Part shown: positions 19,349-31,877 of the stretch, piece after piece
Numbering within the stretch: position 1 is the stretch's first letter
Layout: each line of letters starts with the position of its first letter
Origin: Amoebidium appalachense
Lineage: Eukaryota; Ichthyosporea
Reading direction: 5' to 3'
Length of the DNA: 64,000 nt
NCBI GenBank assembly: GCA_963693365.1
Contig: CAVNZM010000001.1
Span: forward strand, 3,534,001-3,598,000
Position numbers and translations under genes: made by a program
Notes under the pieces: generated by a model
Databases searched by the model: none
Told to the model about the DNA's origin: nothing
The model's input: only the letters and a program-made list of their open reading frames with translations

Positions 19349-19430
19349 GCGGGGGGGGGGAGGACTCGGAGGGGGAGGGTGGGAGGGAGGGGGAAGCGCC
19401 ATAGCAGGTGCACCATCATCAAAGTATAAC
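18837..19430. other. G-rich intergenic sequence
   Basis: Unique sequence to about 19080 is followed by G-rich sequence with poly-G runs at 19181-19209 and 19305-19345. Open frames are glycine/arginine or proline artefacts. Confidence 0.5.
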
Positions 19431-19749
19431 TATATTATGTAGCTGTCATGATCAGCGCTAGCACACAGATTACACACATGTGTACACAGTGCACGGCCGG
19501 CCTCGGGTAGGAGAAGTGGTCATCTGTTGTATCCCATCCGTATTTATAAAAATATTGAGAAGAAGGACGCGATAATACCAGTTCATTGTATAAAAAGATA
19601 TATATCGGCCGTAAGGGTAGTATAGTGCATAGATATGTACATGAAAGGTGACAGCACGTGCATGTGGCCCCACATTCGCGCCTGCGCATGCCTGCGCCAC
19701 GGGATGCACATGCGCCTCGCGCCAAGAATGTAGCTGATAAACATTGAAG

Positions 19750-20240
19750 CGGGATTGATTGGATAAATAGTTTGGCATTCAGATCATTCCATTGGTTTAT
19801 CATTCTCACATGCCAGAATTTTATCGGCACTATTGCATTCCATTTACAGCGATGCGATTGGTTAAAAGATATGCGACTCGTCGCTGAAGTGAGCGACATA
19901 AAATTGGCTATAAAGACGCTTTCAGCCGCAAGAGCCGTCAGTATTTCTTTCTCTCTGTTTCTAAACGTTAGAAAATGTGAAAAAGCGCTATTTTTTTCTC
20001 TCACGCTGCGCTTCACTGTGCTATTAGAGCAGAACTACAAAGCTCTATACCGCGCGTCGTACAGCCATGTAACCAGGTAACCTGGATAATATTTGATTGC
20101 TCCGAAGGCAAAGAAAGGCCAGTGGCTAAATATCATTTATTTACTTTGCTTTTCTTGCTGGTGCAGCAACTATTGGTTAAACATTTTGGCAAATGCGACT
20201 TGATTGGCTATACTTAGACAAAGACGATTGGTTTATAATC
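19750..20240. promoter_or_regulatory. Cluster of ATTGG (CCAAT-box) motifs with a TATA-like box
   Basis: At least six ATTGG motifs (inverted CCAAT boxes) lie within 490 bp, for example near 19758, 19792, 19857, 19903, 20173, 20202 and 20227. One is directly followed by CTATAAAG at 19908-19915. The density exceeds expectation, and the arrangement resembles an NF-Y-bound promoter. I found no confident gene starting downstream on + or upstream on -. Confidence 0.4.
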
Positions 20241-20519
20241 ATGATCTTATATGCCACATTTTTACGTCTGCATTTGCAAATTTTGGTGTGGTCAGCCCTC
20301 TTCAAAGGATTTTTCTTTCGAAGTCAATACATTACCATATATGGGAAAACACGGAATGTGATCCGTCAAAGAAAAATGTGCATTCGGAAAAAAAATCGCC
20401 TAAAATAGAAAACAGAGATCGAAATACAAGAGAAAAAAAGGAGGAAGGATCAAAGCATTTTTGCAGCTGATATACCACCATATGAAACTATTCATATTCA
20501 CACTATGATCTAGCCGTAC

Positions 20520-20780
20520 CTCCGGGGGGGTCGCCAGCCATTCCACATAGCGCTCGGCAATGGGCAGAGACGATGGGGAAGGGAAGAGGTAGAGGGGCGA
20601 ATCCGGCGGGGATGCGTGTAGCCGGAAGAGCGGGTGGTCCGGGGCACAAGCGGACAGGCGGGTGATGTGCTCGTGAAATTTAAGGTCTAATTCGTGTACG
20701 CGTTGTGATGGTGGTGTGAGTGCGTAGAGAGAATCAAAAAGGCGTCTAGGGATAGGTGTGGAAAGACCAGTGAGAAACAT
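20520..20780 (-). CDS. Putative first exon of an unrecognised protein
   Basis: From an ATG at 20780 the minus strand has 87 codons of ordinary composition (words MFLTGLSTPIPRRLFDSLY, HELDLKFHEHITRLSAC and LPIAERYVEWLATPPE). It ends at a phase-0 donor (GAG followed by GTACGG). The AT-rich sequence after the donor is stop-rich, which supports a splice there. No following exon could be identified. A CCAAT-dense region lies beyond it at 19.75-20.24 kb. The family is unknown; I rate it a likely real exon of an unresolved gene. Confidence 0.4.
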
Positions 20781-21380
20781 ACAACAAATGGTACATTCCA
20801 GAAGTCCGGTACCCCTCTCGGTACCCCTATGTGGAATTGGGGTTTACAGTACTCGAGGCAAAGAGAAACCAGTCTCAGGTATGGGGGGGGTTTTGCTCGG
20901 AATATCCCCTCAGCGGTATATCATGATCACGTACATAGATGTCGGGTGATGACTATATATCAGGGTTTACTTTCTCTACAAGACACCATAAAGACTACAA
21001 GGAGAAATCAATTAGTTGGGGTTCCCCGTTTTTTTTTTTTTGTTTTTTTTGTTTTTTTTTTAAAGGGGCTCCCCTGGGACACTCGGTATCAGCTGGTTGT
21101 GTGTGTGTGTGTGTGTGTTGGGTGGTTTTATCACAAATATGCGCTTTATAGGCTCATGATCCGAATTGAGGCAGTTTTCAAATATTCCTTTTGTCTCTTC
21201 TAAACACCAATCATATCTAAACAATATAATCTATGTTTGACCTTATGTTGCCGGCACAGCCTGAGGCGACTCAAGTGCCGGTTGTGAAAATTTTCACTAC
21301 GGTCCGACTTGAACTGAGTTACCCACGTACAAAACGTTTTGAATACGCCTTTTCAAATGGTAGCTTTCTAACTCTCTCAC

Positions 21381-21388
21381 TATATATA
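21381..21388 (+). promoter_or_regulatory. TATA box of the cysteine-rich gene
   Basis: TATATATA lies 168 bases before the ATG at 21556 and is followed by a pyrimidine-rich leader. Confidence 0.4.
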
Positions 21389-21555
21389 CTTCATGTGCTA
21401 TTGCTTGTACACATTTATAGATATTAATAACCCCACCACGCTCCCATCTGCTTCCAACGCACCCCCTTACTTCTCGACACATCAAGAAACAACGCACGCC
21501 TCGAGCTCCGGATCCACCTGCTCTCCGCCAAAAGAAACACAAACATTCTCTCATC

Positions 21556-22176
21556 ATGGCTCCTCTGTTCCTCCTAGGTTCATCATTGACGACTCTCGCA
21601 ACACTCCTTCTCCCATCAGTACACGCAGTAAACACCACCCCCAGTGCGCAAACCATCCTCTGCTGTCCGGTCCTAAAGAACCCCCGCTGCCCAAACGACA
21701 AACTAGCCCCGACGTGTTGTTCCGACGGAAAATGGTACTGCGCCCCGTTAGTTAACTCAGTGCCTTACTGTCGGGCGAAACTCCAACTATCAGAGTCTGT
21801 GCCGTGCGTGTACACCCCCCCGAAAAGATGCTGCCAACCGGGCGGAAATAATCCTTGTGATGCGAACAAAAACGAAACTGCAGTGTGCTGTGCAGATGGT
21901 AACTGGGCTTGCCATGTCCCCCAACCGAGCGCCTTTTTTGCCGACGTATGCCTAAATAAGGGAGGAAGGAGTGGAATGTGCCCTGCCACAAACACGAAAT
22001 GCTGCCCGGCAATACCAAAAGCGGACTATCCCTGTGATAAGACAAAGGGACTCAAGGCGCGGTGTTGTAGTGATGGAAAGTATTATTGTGCGGCCAGGGA
22101 GGAGGGGCCAGAGCAGGTGTGCGTGAGGGAACTATTGTGGGTTAGTAGCAGGTGTGTGGCTGGGTCGAGGTTCTAG
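21556..22176 (+). CDS. Secreted protein with three cysteine-rich repeats
   Basis: A single 206-codon open frame starts with a signal peptide (hydrophobic stretch about residues 3-24, cleavage after VHA). The mature part holds three repeats of about 45-60 residues with the pattern CC-P-x(n)-C-x(n)-CC-x-DG-x-W/Y-x-C-x(n)-C. The core reads CCSDGKWYC, then CCADGNWAC, then CCSDGKYYC. The pattern recalls small disulfide-core domains but is not WAP, granulin or hydrophobin as I know them. The last 15 or so residues after the third repeat lack cysteine and may be a read-through of a missed donor. No intron is needed. It probably acts outside the cell, perhaps in the wall or matrix; the function is unknown. 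Confidence 0.75.
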   Translation: MAPLFLLGSSLTTLATLLLPSVHAVNTTPSAQTILCCPVLKNPRCPNDKLAPTCCSDGKWYCAPLVNSVPYCRAKLQLSESVPCVYTPPKRCCQPGGNNPCDANKNETAVCCADGNWACHVPQPSAFFADVCLNKGGRSGMCPATNTKCCPAIPKADYPCDKTKGLKARCCSDGKYYCAAREEGPEQVCVRELLWVSSRCVAGSRF

Positions 22177-23540
22177 TGCAAACAGTGGCTTGCATGAATG
22201 TTGTGCAGTGATGCTGCCTTTTTTTTTTTTTGTTCGTAGGGAGTATAATTGTTGTTTCGCACATACTATTACGGTACGCCTATATCATATTAGTCATACT
22301 TCACCATGTTTCTGCGAAAGGGCTTGGGTATAGTATACTCTAGGCCATATTTTTGTAATTTTTGTATACGTGCGGAGTGAATGCTGTACACCGTGGTAAA
22401 TGGGTCCAATTGTTCGAAAGCTCACATGCAATAAAGGACGCAAGGTTGCCTTGTGGTTAGTGAACACACAGTGGTGCGCGTACTCACAGGGAGGCACAAC
22501 AACCTTGAAGGCCTAAATCATGCCATCGACACACACAATTTTACGTGCCTACACTTTTGCGTTGATACGCTCATCAGGTGCCTAGCCTGTAAAACACCCT
22601 GCACACAACCAGGAAAAAGGGAGCATACACACATTCACACCACGGCATGCACATACACATGCACACGCACACATACGTAGAAGAGTTTGGGCTACTGATA
22701 CACACGAACATGCACTGACATCCCCACACACACAAATGGTGACAGCAGCTTAGTACGTGCACACCGTCACACAAACATCTCCATGACCATGCAGGAAGAC
22801 AGATACACAGGCACACGTCACAAGTACAGCATTAATCACATACACAACGTGCCACAGAGTCACACACGCACGACCGTAACACACAAGAGTTCAGTCACAC
22901 AAACACGTGATGTCTGCATAGTATCCAAATGCCGCCGTGATCATACTCTTCTAATTGCCTAAGTTCTGGTACGTACGTAATATGAAATTGCCTGCTCACG
23001 TGCATGACTCTCTTCGTAATGAAATTAGTAGCAGGCCTCATAATATTATATAACACGTGTGTGTGTGTGTGTGTGTGTGTATGCGCGCGCGCGCGCGCGC
23101 GTCTATGTGTGCGGTGTGGTGTGCGTGCGGTGTGCAGTGTGCGGTGTGCGGCGTGCGTGTGTGTGTGTGTGCGGTGTGTGTGACTGTGCGTGTGCGTATG
23201 GGTGTGAGTGTGATTTAAACTCTAGTATGTACAGACTGTGTATGTATGTATAATTTTGGCAAATCATTGAGGTTGTAGCCTTTTGTGAAGCCTATACACC
23301 CTCCAACGACAATAATTCATGATCAAAAAATGCAAAGGAAACAGAAGATTGTGCATGGGCTCACGCACACCACGATACATTCACCCTGGCACGCCATCAT
23401 TCATAAACAAAAAAGAGAAAACCGTGATCATAAAACCGTAAATCATAAAATCGTAAATAAAAACCGTAAATCATAAAAATGTCGGTAAAAGGGTGTGTTT
23501 GTGTGTGTGCCACGGTGTGTTTTGGAGGGGGGGGGGGGGT
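22177..23540. other. Intergenic sequence with CA/TG and CG-alternating tracts
   Basis: Unique sequence follows the cysteine-rich gene. A degenerate CA region lies at 22620-22690, and a (TG)n-(CG)n block at 23056-23180 includes GCGCGCGCGCGC (about 23083-23101). The segment 23400-23480 repeats AAACCGTAAATCATAAAA-like units about four times. I see no supportable gene. Confidence 0.5.
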
Positions 23541-23549
23541 TTACGTTTT

Positions 23550-23753
23550 TCATAGTTCGACCAGGTCATGAACTTTTCTCCATACGATAACTGTGGCTAT
23601 GGCGACCACTTCAGCAGCAATTTGTGGGGTGGCCAGAAATTTCACAAGGGGCAATGTGAAACAGTTTACTCCCAAGAGTAAGTAACTATCACTCTCACAA
23701 TCCTGCATGGCAGCCGTTCCATGCAGCACTACGCACTGTGGCTGGCCACCCAA
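23550..23753 (-). CDS. Possible terminal exon, unknown protein
   Basis: A minus-strand open frame of 67 codons of normal composition ends in a hydrophobic segment and VWRKVHDLVEL. It lies outside repeats and could be the last exon of a minus-strand gene. No upstream exon or family is recognised. Confidence 0.2.
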   Translation of the reverse strand: MGGQPQCVVLHGTAAMQDCESDSYLLLGVNCFTLPLVKFLATPQIAAEVVAIATVIVWRKVHDLVEL

Positions 23754-23959
23754 AGACTACTGCCGACTTCAGTACTCTTTTGTTGTTATGCTCATCATGC
23801 GTGTGATTGCGGGAGAAAAGGTACGGCATACCTGATTCAGCAGACCTTGAAGTTGCCAATTCGTTCTCCACGTGTACAGGGAGAGGCTAAGCATGAAATG
23901 GCACAAAAGTCTTTCTACTTACGATAACGAAAATCAGCTGAATTCAAGAGAGACTACAG

Positions 23960-24990
<1,031 letters not shown>

Positions 24991-25000
24991 TACCACATGC

Positions 25001-25594
25001 TCACACCCGGTCGAAAGCCGAGACTGTTGCAGCCACTGATGCCGCATTGCCCCTTGCAACGTGCAGGTGGGCCCCATCGTCGTAGATGAGACAGTGGGCC
25101 TTAAACCCCGCCTTGCCTCCCTTCTTGTCTGTGGGGGAGGACATCATCATGTTAAGGCCTATATACACCTTTGGCGGTGAGACTCGCATATGTAGTGACA
25201 TCACGATGACCTCATTAAAGTATGTGCTAACGTCACTAAGTGGGTCATGGCCGGCTAGACCGATAAAAATTGAGCGCACTGATTACCATTTTCTATAAAA
25301 GAAACCCCATTTTGGGCCGGTGCCATCCAAAGCAAATGCCATGGCGTTGGACATGCCGATATAGTCGTTAATGACAGGGCACTCATTGGGATGCGTACTA
25401 TTGGGCGGTTGAATGGAGCCCTGATGGTGTCGGCTCACTGAAGCGGATCCCATGTGCAGTCGTATGAATGTGTGTATATGTGTGTATATGTATGTGTACG
25501 TGTACGTGTACCTGCACGTGTATGTCTAGATTTATCTGGATGGGTATTTAAGTATGCCCATGTGTACCCGTGTGTTATGTGCTCGCCTGTGTGT

Positions 25595-25635
<41 letters not shown>

Positions 25636-26920
25636 GCACGCGCGCATGCGCGCACGCGCTTGTGCATGCGTGTTTGTGTGCTTGCAGGTGTGCACGTCCA
25701 CATCCGCACATGCCTGTGTTCTAACCTGTGTTCACATGGTTGGTTTACGATATAGGGGGGGAGGGGGCAGGGGGGGGGGGGTTGAATGCGGAACACGGTA
25801 CGAAGTACGCATACACGACGAGAAGCATGGTGCAGGACACATGCAAAGGCAAACAATCAAGTATGCAACATCAGCCATGTGCACAGTATGCGTCATAAGC
25901 AGAGCCCATCCTCAGGGAGGACCCAAGTCATCAATTGCGTCTGAGTTTCGACCCCTTAGCCCGCGTATATACGACGCTCCAACTCAGACAGCAGCATCAA
26001 CTGTAGTTGGGCGGGTCAACCCGTCTTGATCAAAGACGAGCAGGGTTGCTTATGCAAGCAAGGTGAGCAAAACGGTGAAGATGTGTGTGCAAACTAATGC
26101 AGTGCAGCGAAAAATGCGTATGTGCTTACAGATGCACGACACAGAGCAACCATGCCCGGTTGTATGGGGGGGGGGCATCACCTGACAAAAGAAACTGAGA
26201 GACCGATGCATTTCCAGGAATAGACGGCCTGGCTCCAAACTCCATCAACATGGAGTATATCACACCCCCGTGTGTCACAATCGCTACATTCGGGATATTC
26301 CCGTTTTGATACCCCAAATATCCATCATTTTCACTGCTGACGTGGTCGTTGTGCTCGTGTGGTTTGGCATGCTTCTTGTATATCTCGCTCATAAAATGAG
26401 ATATGCGAGATCGAAATTCAGGGACCGGTTCTGCTCCTTCGGGTACATATTGGTCGTACGGGACACCGGCTGCCCTTGCCAACTTTTCCGTTGTGCCGTA
26501 GGGCAAACCTTCAACCACTCCACATGCCTGCAAACGAATTTCGTTACCTTAATTTTATACATATAGAATAAAGAAAGGAAGACTCTTCGATACAGTTCTG
26601 CTACAACACAACTGAACCACGACCTAATAGTGCACACAACGTGCCCATTATCTTCTTCCGAGCGCAAACGTGTGGGCGGAGACACAGGGTCAAGGGAAGA
26701 CATCCGTATAGTCGACTACACGTCTGCAAACTCATGTGCACACACACACAAACACTTTGCACGCCTAAACAATCATCCCTCAGACAAACATGCATCTTCT
26801 GTTTCCTGGTCTCCAGCATACCGCTTCCCTTGCCTACCTCCCTCCAACATCCTTGTCCGCACCCCTAATTCTAGAGATCTCCCTTAAGCTCAATTCAGTG
26901 TTTCACCATCCCCCCCCCCC

Positions 26921-26951
<31 letters not shown>

Positions 26952-28040
26952 ACACACCCACCCACCCACCCACCCACCCACCCCCAACCCCAATCACTTA
27001 CCCACAAACACACACACTCGCCCACTACACACACAAACAAGACAAGAGACAGAAATCTATCGGCTCGTTTTCCAATACTACTGTATTGTGGCCCCTTCTC
27101 TGCACGGCTCCTTCACTCCCAACCACCACCCGCCTGTTTTAAAGCAACCACCACTTCTTCCATTTTAAGCCCTGATCGAGGTAGATCCGATCGAGGATGT
27201 CAGATTGCCCTGGCGCGGCTTGTGAAATCCTCGATCCTATCAAGACATCGAGGGTGTGACGTCATTCTGTGCACACTTCTCCCGCCAAAATTACAGCTGT
27301 GCACAGAATGACGTCACACCCTCGATTTCTTGATAGAATCGAGGATTTCACAAGCCGCGCCAGGGCAATCTGACATCCTCGATCGGATCTACCTCGATTA
27401 GGGCTTAAAATGGAAGAAGCGGTGGTTGCTTTAATGGCCTTTTCTTAAGAGTTCTTCAAATCCCCCCCTCCCCCTCCCCGCCCCCCCCCCCCCCCCAAAC
27501 AACAACCAAAAAAAATAAGTCCCTTACAACCCCGCCCAGAAACACTCGACAATAGCCTTACCTTCTACCCCAGGCAACTTAAGATATCCCAATAAGGCAA
27601 CTGGCCACTGAGTAGTCACAATACACACCCACCCACACACACCAACCCATCCACACACCTTTTCCCTCAGCCTCCTATCCTCCATCAATTTGCAGTCTGG
27701 AATTCGCCGGAGTATCGCCTGGGCCGTCTGTTCCGTGGGTGGATACGGGGGCAATAACTTGGTCAGCAAGTGGGAAAAAAGGATTAGGGCAAGATGGGAT
27801 GGTATCTGGGGTTTAGACTGATTATGTCTGATTGAGAAAACATGGGCAGGTGCACGAAGGCGCAGTATTTCTACTGGGTGTTAAATAAGCAACAAAAGGT
27901 TGTGTGGCATATACCCCCCCCCCCCCCCCCCCCCCCCTCTCTGTCCCTCAGCAAACACACACACAAAATTAAAAAAAACACCACCACAACCATCGCTCCA
28001 GAGTATGTAAACAACCGTCCTCCTTCCCTGTGAACATCAT

Positions 28041-28079
<39 letters not shown>

Positions 28080-28995
28080 AAAAAAAAAAAAGAAGAAGAA
28101 GAAGTAGAAACAAACAAACAACAAAGAAATAAAGCGTGTATGTGATGTGTGAGTGTGAGTGTGAGTGTGAGTGTGAGTGAGTGAATGAGTGAGTGAGAGT
28201 GAGTGAGTGTATGAGTGTGTGTGTGCACGTGTGTGTGTGTGAGGCTGTGCGGGGGCATGTGTGTATGCGTCCTTGTGTTCGATTGTGTGTGTATGTGTCT
28301 GTGTATGCGTGCTTATGTGCAGCCCCCCCCCCCCCCCCCCCCCCCCCAAAAAAAGGGGGGGGGGGGGGGGGGGGGGGGGGGAGGAAGGGGGGGGGGGGGG
28401 GGGGGGAGAGAGAGAAGATGTGTGCGTGTGTGTTTGTAGTTGGGGGGATGGGGACAGGGGATGGGGGGGGGGGGGGGGGGGGGGGAAGGGGGGAGGGGGA
28501 GGGCAGGGCACCCACATGGCTAGCTCTTTGCAGGTCGCTGGTATAAATGACATCCAGAGCATATTTGGAGGCCACAGCCTGCCCGACCAACTCAGCCTGC
28601 AGGATCCCTGTGTCGTTGAGCGGTGTGTCTGTCTGCCCTGTGTGTGTCTGTGTATGTCAGTGAGGTTGCGGTTCTGTGTGCTTCGTGTGTGCTTGTACAT
28701 GGATGTACCAGAAGTTCTGCTTCTCCGTAATAGTGTGAATGCCCAAGACGATTTTTGTGCGTGCACACAGGCTTTTTCTCTCTCTCCATCCCTCCCACCC
28801 TCCGTCCTTCAACAACCCATTTTTCTTCTCCCCATTCCCCCCCCCTCCCCCCCTTCCCCCCCGTTCTCGCCCTCTCTCTCCTCCCCCCCCTCCCCCCCCC
28901 CCCCCCCCCACACACACACTCTCTCTTCCCCCACTCCAACCCCAGTCTCTCTCTCTCTGTGTGTGTGTGTTTTGATGTGGCTGTGTGTGTGTGTG

Positions 28996-29041
<46 letters not shown>

Positions 29042-29834
29042 CTGTATGCGTGTCTGTATGTGTATGGGCTCTTGAACGAGGAATCTTACACCGGCTGAGG
29101 TGCGTTTGCTTGCCTGTTTATTGAACGGGGCTAATAATGGGCTAGTAGAGCCGGAGGGTGGGATGTGGGGACCAATCAATGCCCCCAATAAAATAAAAAG
29201 AACATAAAAATGACCAGGTAGCTCCACTGCTAGTCGGCCTATAATAAAAACCGTAAATATGTGATGGTGCTGGAGTGAGTAAATGCACAATGTAGATTCA
29301 AGAAAAATAGGGGTGCACCGACTGTTATGTAAGAAGGAACAAGTAACGATGCTGGGGTAGATATCAAAGGCAACAGAGCGGGGGTGTTTTTTTTTTTTTT
29401 TTCCCTCCCCCGAACTCATGGGGAAACCAGGAAGGGCAATTATGGGGGGGGAAATTCTTAGAAATTTTAAAACAAACCAGCCCCAAAAAACAGAAACACT
29501 GGTCTAAATGTGCTTTCACGAATCATGCCCAAACAAGTGTCAATATACAGCAAGGCCTCCTTTATTGGAGTGCTATTTAGGAGGCCTTGATATACAGAGG
29601 ACACATTTATCACAACCTAGAAGAACCTTTCCACAGCCAGGACCAGCACTTGAACTCCAGCCCGGGCACGAATGGCCAAACAACCCCAGGGAATGGGGGA
29701 GGGGGGGGGGGGATGTCACCTTGCAAAATGCCTTGCGTATTGGCCACGGTTTCCCCGCTGCAAAAAACAAAAGGGAATAACAAACAAACAAATAAATCAA
29801 TAAATAAATAACACTTTTCTTTGTGGTGGTGGTG

Positions 29835-29865
<31 letters not shown>

Positions 29866-30273
29866 GGTGGGTGGGTGGTGTGTGTGTGTGTGGGGGGAGG
29901 GGGCGGGGGAGGGAGGCCTCTTCGTTACATCTTCATGCCTGTACTTGCTTTGCACCCCCCCCCCCCACCCCCCCTTTCCCCGCTCCACTCCCCCCTCCCC
30001 CCCCCCTCCCTGCCCCTCCTTCCCCCCCCCCCCTCCCTCCCCCTCCCTTCCCCCCCCCCCCCCCCCCCCCCCCCCCGCGCAAAAAAAAACAAAACAAAAA
30101 AAACGCACACACATCAAAACCCACCCACCACCGCACACACCATTCTCCATCCACACACTTCTCTCGTATATTGTGTGTTGTGCTGGATATGCCATAGATA
30201 ACCCTATTGACGTGGGCGGTGAGAATTTGTGCGGTGAGAAGTTGGGTACGTGTAAGGTTGTTAGGGGGGGGGT

Positions 30274-30309
<36 letters not shown>

Positions 30310-30463
30310 GGGGGGGGGGGGAGGGGGGGGGGGGGGAAGGAGGCTTTGTAACAGGAAACGGGGTATAGTAGGGGTTGGATTTCTGGGGGATGGAGGGAGG
30401 GGAAGGGGAGGCATACTGTCTAACTATGGTCAGCAACATTGCTCTCCCAGCGCCGGCCGTCAT
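25001..30463 (-). CDS. Phosphoglycerate-mutase-type histidine phosphatase
   Basis: Six exons (30417-30463, 29720-29757, 28516-28637, 27659-27727, 26182-26527, 25001-25128) join in phase to 249 residues. The catalytic RHGE (R15-E18) is split by intron 1 and is followed by NTQGILQGQTDTPLND, the usual path to the phosphate pocket. Next come SDLQRASHTA and DRRLREKACGVVEG, then the second histidine in VTHGG (H178) and the C-terminal YDDGAHL typical of the PhoE/PGAM branch. All introns are GT-AG. The ATG at 30463 gives a short normal leader before the first strand; an in-frame upstream extension is possible. The enzyme should remove or transfer phosphate through a phosphohistidine; its substrate cannot be read from sequence. 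Introns contain a SINE-like repeat, a fold-back element and a palindromic insertion. Confidence 0.93.
25266..25440 (-). pseudogene. Orphan coding-like segment inside a phosphatase intron
   Basis: Minus-strand sequence in the last intron of the histidine phosphatase gene reads as protein (words NDYIGMSNAMAFALDGTG and PKWGFFYRKW), then a stop overlapping a possible donor GTAATC. The phosphatase exons join perfectly without it. It may be a gene fragment, an alternative exon or chance. A faint likeness to glycoside hydrolase family 27 is not enough for a call. Confidence 0.2.
25781..26166 (-). mobile_element. SINE-like dispersed repeat, copy A
   Basis: This 386-bp segment is nearly identical to 57231-57602 and 57667-57989 and related to 53650-53885. 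In minus orientation it contains GGGTCGAAACTC, close to a tRNA-type B box (GGTTCGANNCC), and the conserved block CTGCTCGTCTTTGATCAAGA. It carries no open frame of its own. It sits in the last intron of the phosphatase gene. Compared with B and C it has a short insertion (GACGAGAAGCATGGTGCA) near 25818. Confidence 0.6.
26893..26990. repeat. Poly-C, CA and CCCA runs
   Basis: A C run (26911-26937) is followed by CA and CCCA repeats on + within intron 4 of the minus-strand phosphatase gene. Confidence 0.7.
27139..27434. mobile_element. Fold-back element with 137-bp arms
   Basis: Positions 27139-27275 and 27298-27434 are near-perfect reverse complements (137 bp each) around a 22-bp loop. Both ends carry TTAA followed by AGCAACCACC as terminal inverted repeat. 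TTAA is the target site of piggyBac-type transposons, so this looks like a non-autonomous hairpin MITE, although TTAA being its own complement makes the target-site claim ambiguous. The arms contain TGACGTCA-like palindromes and repeated TCGATCGAGG-like words. It lies in intron 4 of the phosphatase gene. Confidence 0.7.
28046..28495. repeat. Poly-C/A, GAGT, TG and poly-C/poly-G tracts
   Basis: This intron of the minus-strand phosphatase gene contains poly-C/poly-A (28040-28091), GAGTGT repeats (28148-28215), TG-rich sequence, and an adjacent C run (28323-28347) and G run (28355-28405) able to pair. Further G runs to 28485 are the sense-strand poly-C next to the donor of exon 3. Confidence 0.75.
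29551..29589. mobile_element. 39-bp palindromic insertion with 8-bp target duplication
   Basis: CAAGGCCTCC at the left end and GGAGGCCTTG at the right end are perfect 10-bp inverted repeats. The element is flanked on both sides by ATATACAG (29543-29550 and 29590-29597). An 8-bp duplication is typical of hAT-type transposition. It lies in intron 2 of the phosphatase gene. A second copy is at 31233-31268. Confidence 0.7.
29820..30345. repeat. TG, GGGT, poly-C and poly-G tracts
   Basis: Intron 1 of the phosphatase gene holds GGT/TG repeats (29823-29890), C-rich sequence (29955-30076) and a long G-rich stretch (30266-30336). On the sense strand the last is the poly-C run close to the first donor. 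Confidence 0.75.
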
Positions 30464-30679
30464 GTTGGCTATTGCTGTTCCAACTGCTAGCCTCTGCGCA
30501 CGCAACAGGTAAGTCGGAGGAGGTTCAAGGAGAGTCGAAAAGAGAGCAGAGAGAGAAATCGAGTTAGGGAAGAGTGGTGTATGAAATAATTCAGGGCCGG
30601 AAAGATAAGTGGATAGTGGACCACTGGGAGACAGATGTCGAGGGAGTGGAGGGGGAAGAGAGGAATAAGTGAGTACGGG

Positions 30680-31180
<501 letters not shown>

Positions 31181-31232
31181 GGGGGAAAGAGAGTGAGCGT
31201 GTGTGTTTTTGCAAGCGCGCATGTGTGTTTGT

Positions 31233-31268
31233 CAAGGCCTCCTAAATACCACACCTTAGGAGGCCTCG
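31233..31268. mobile_element. 36-bp palindromic insertion with 8-bp target duplication, copy 2
   Basis: CAAGGCCTCCTAA at the left and TTAGGAGGCCTCG at the right are inverted repeats. The flanks are GTGTTTGT on both sides (31225-31232 and 31269-31276). It has the same ends as the element at 29551 but an independent 8-bp duplication. Confidence 0.7.
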
Positions 31269-31276
31269 GTGTTTGT

Positions 31277-31825
31277 CTCTCTATGTGGGGTCCACTAAGA
31301 GAGAAACAGCGAGTGCAGCTCAAGGTAACATATCGAACGTGCAGGTAAGCCAGAGAGAGGATCCTCACTGCTGCCCTTAATACTGCTTCAAGCAGCCCGT
31401 ATACCAGAAAAGCTGCCATCCCCTTGTCCCAACGATAAGCCAGGCGACAAAAAAGTGTCCAAGATCATGAGCATCCTGGAGATGTTCTAATTGAGTTTTG
31501 GGAGTTGCTGGGCATTTGGCGAAAACACACGGAAGAAAAACACAAGAAAAATCTGGATCCCAAATGTTGTGACATTGATATGGCTACAAGCTGTGCTTGA
31601 TAGGCGGCTTTACCTTTTAAGGCTCCGGATGTCTGGGGCGGAGGGTGAAGCACAAACACTAATTAGAAGCACACTCCTGCTTGGCTGTAAGCGTTCGCGT
31701 GCATGTGTCCATTTGCATGGATGCGTGGGCCTGTGTGCTCGCCTGCCTGGTCCTTGTGTGTGTGCGCGTGTGTATGTGCGTGAGTCGTGCGTGCCTGTGT
31801 GCGTGTGTGCTCGCGCATGCATGCG

Positions 31826-31877
<52 letters not shown>

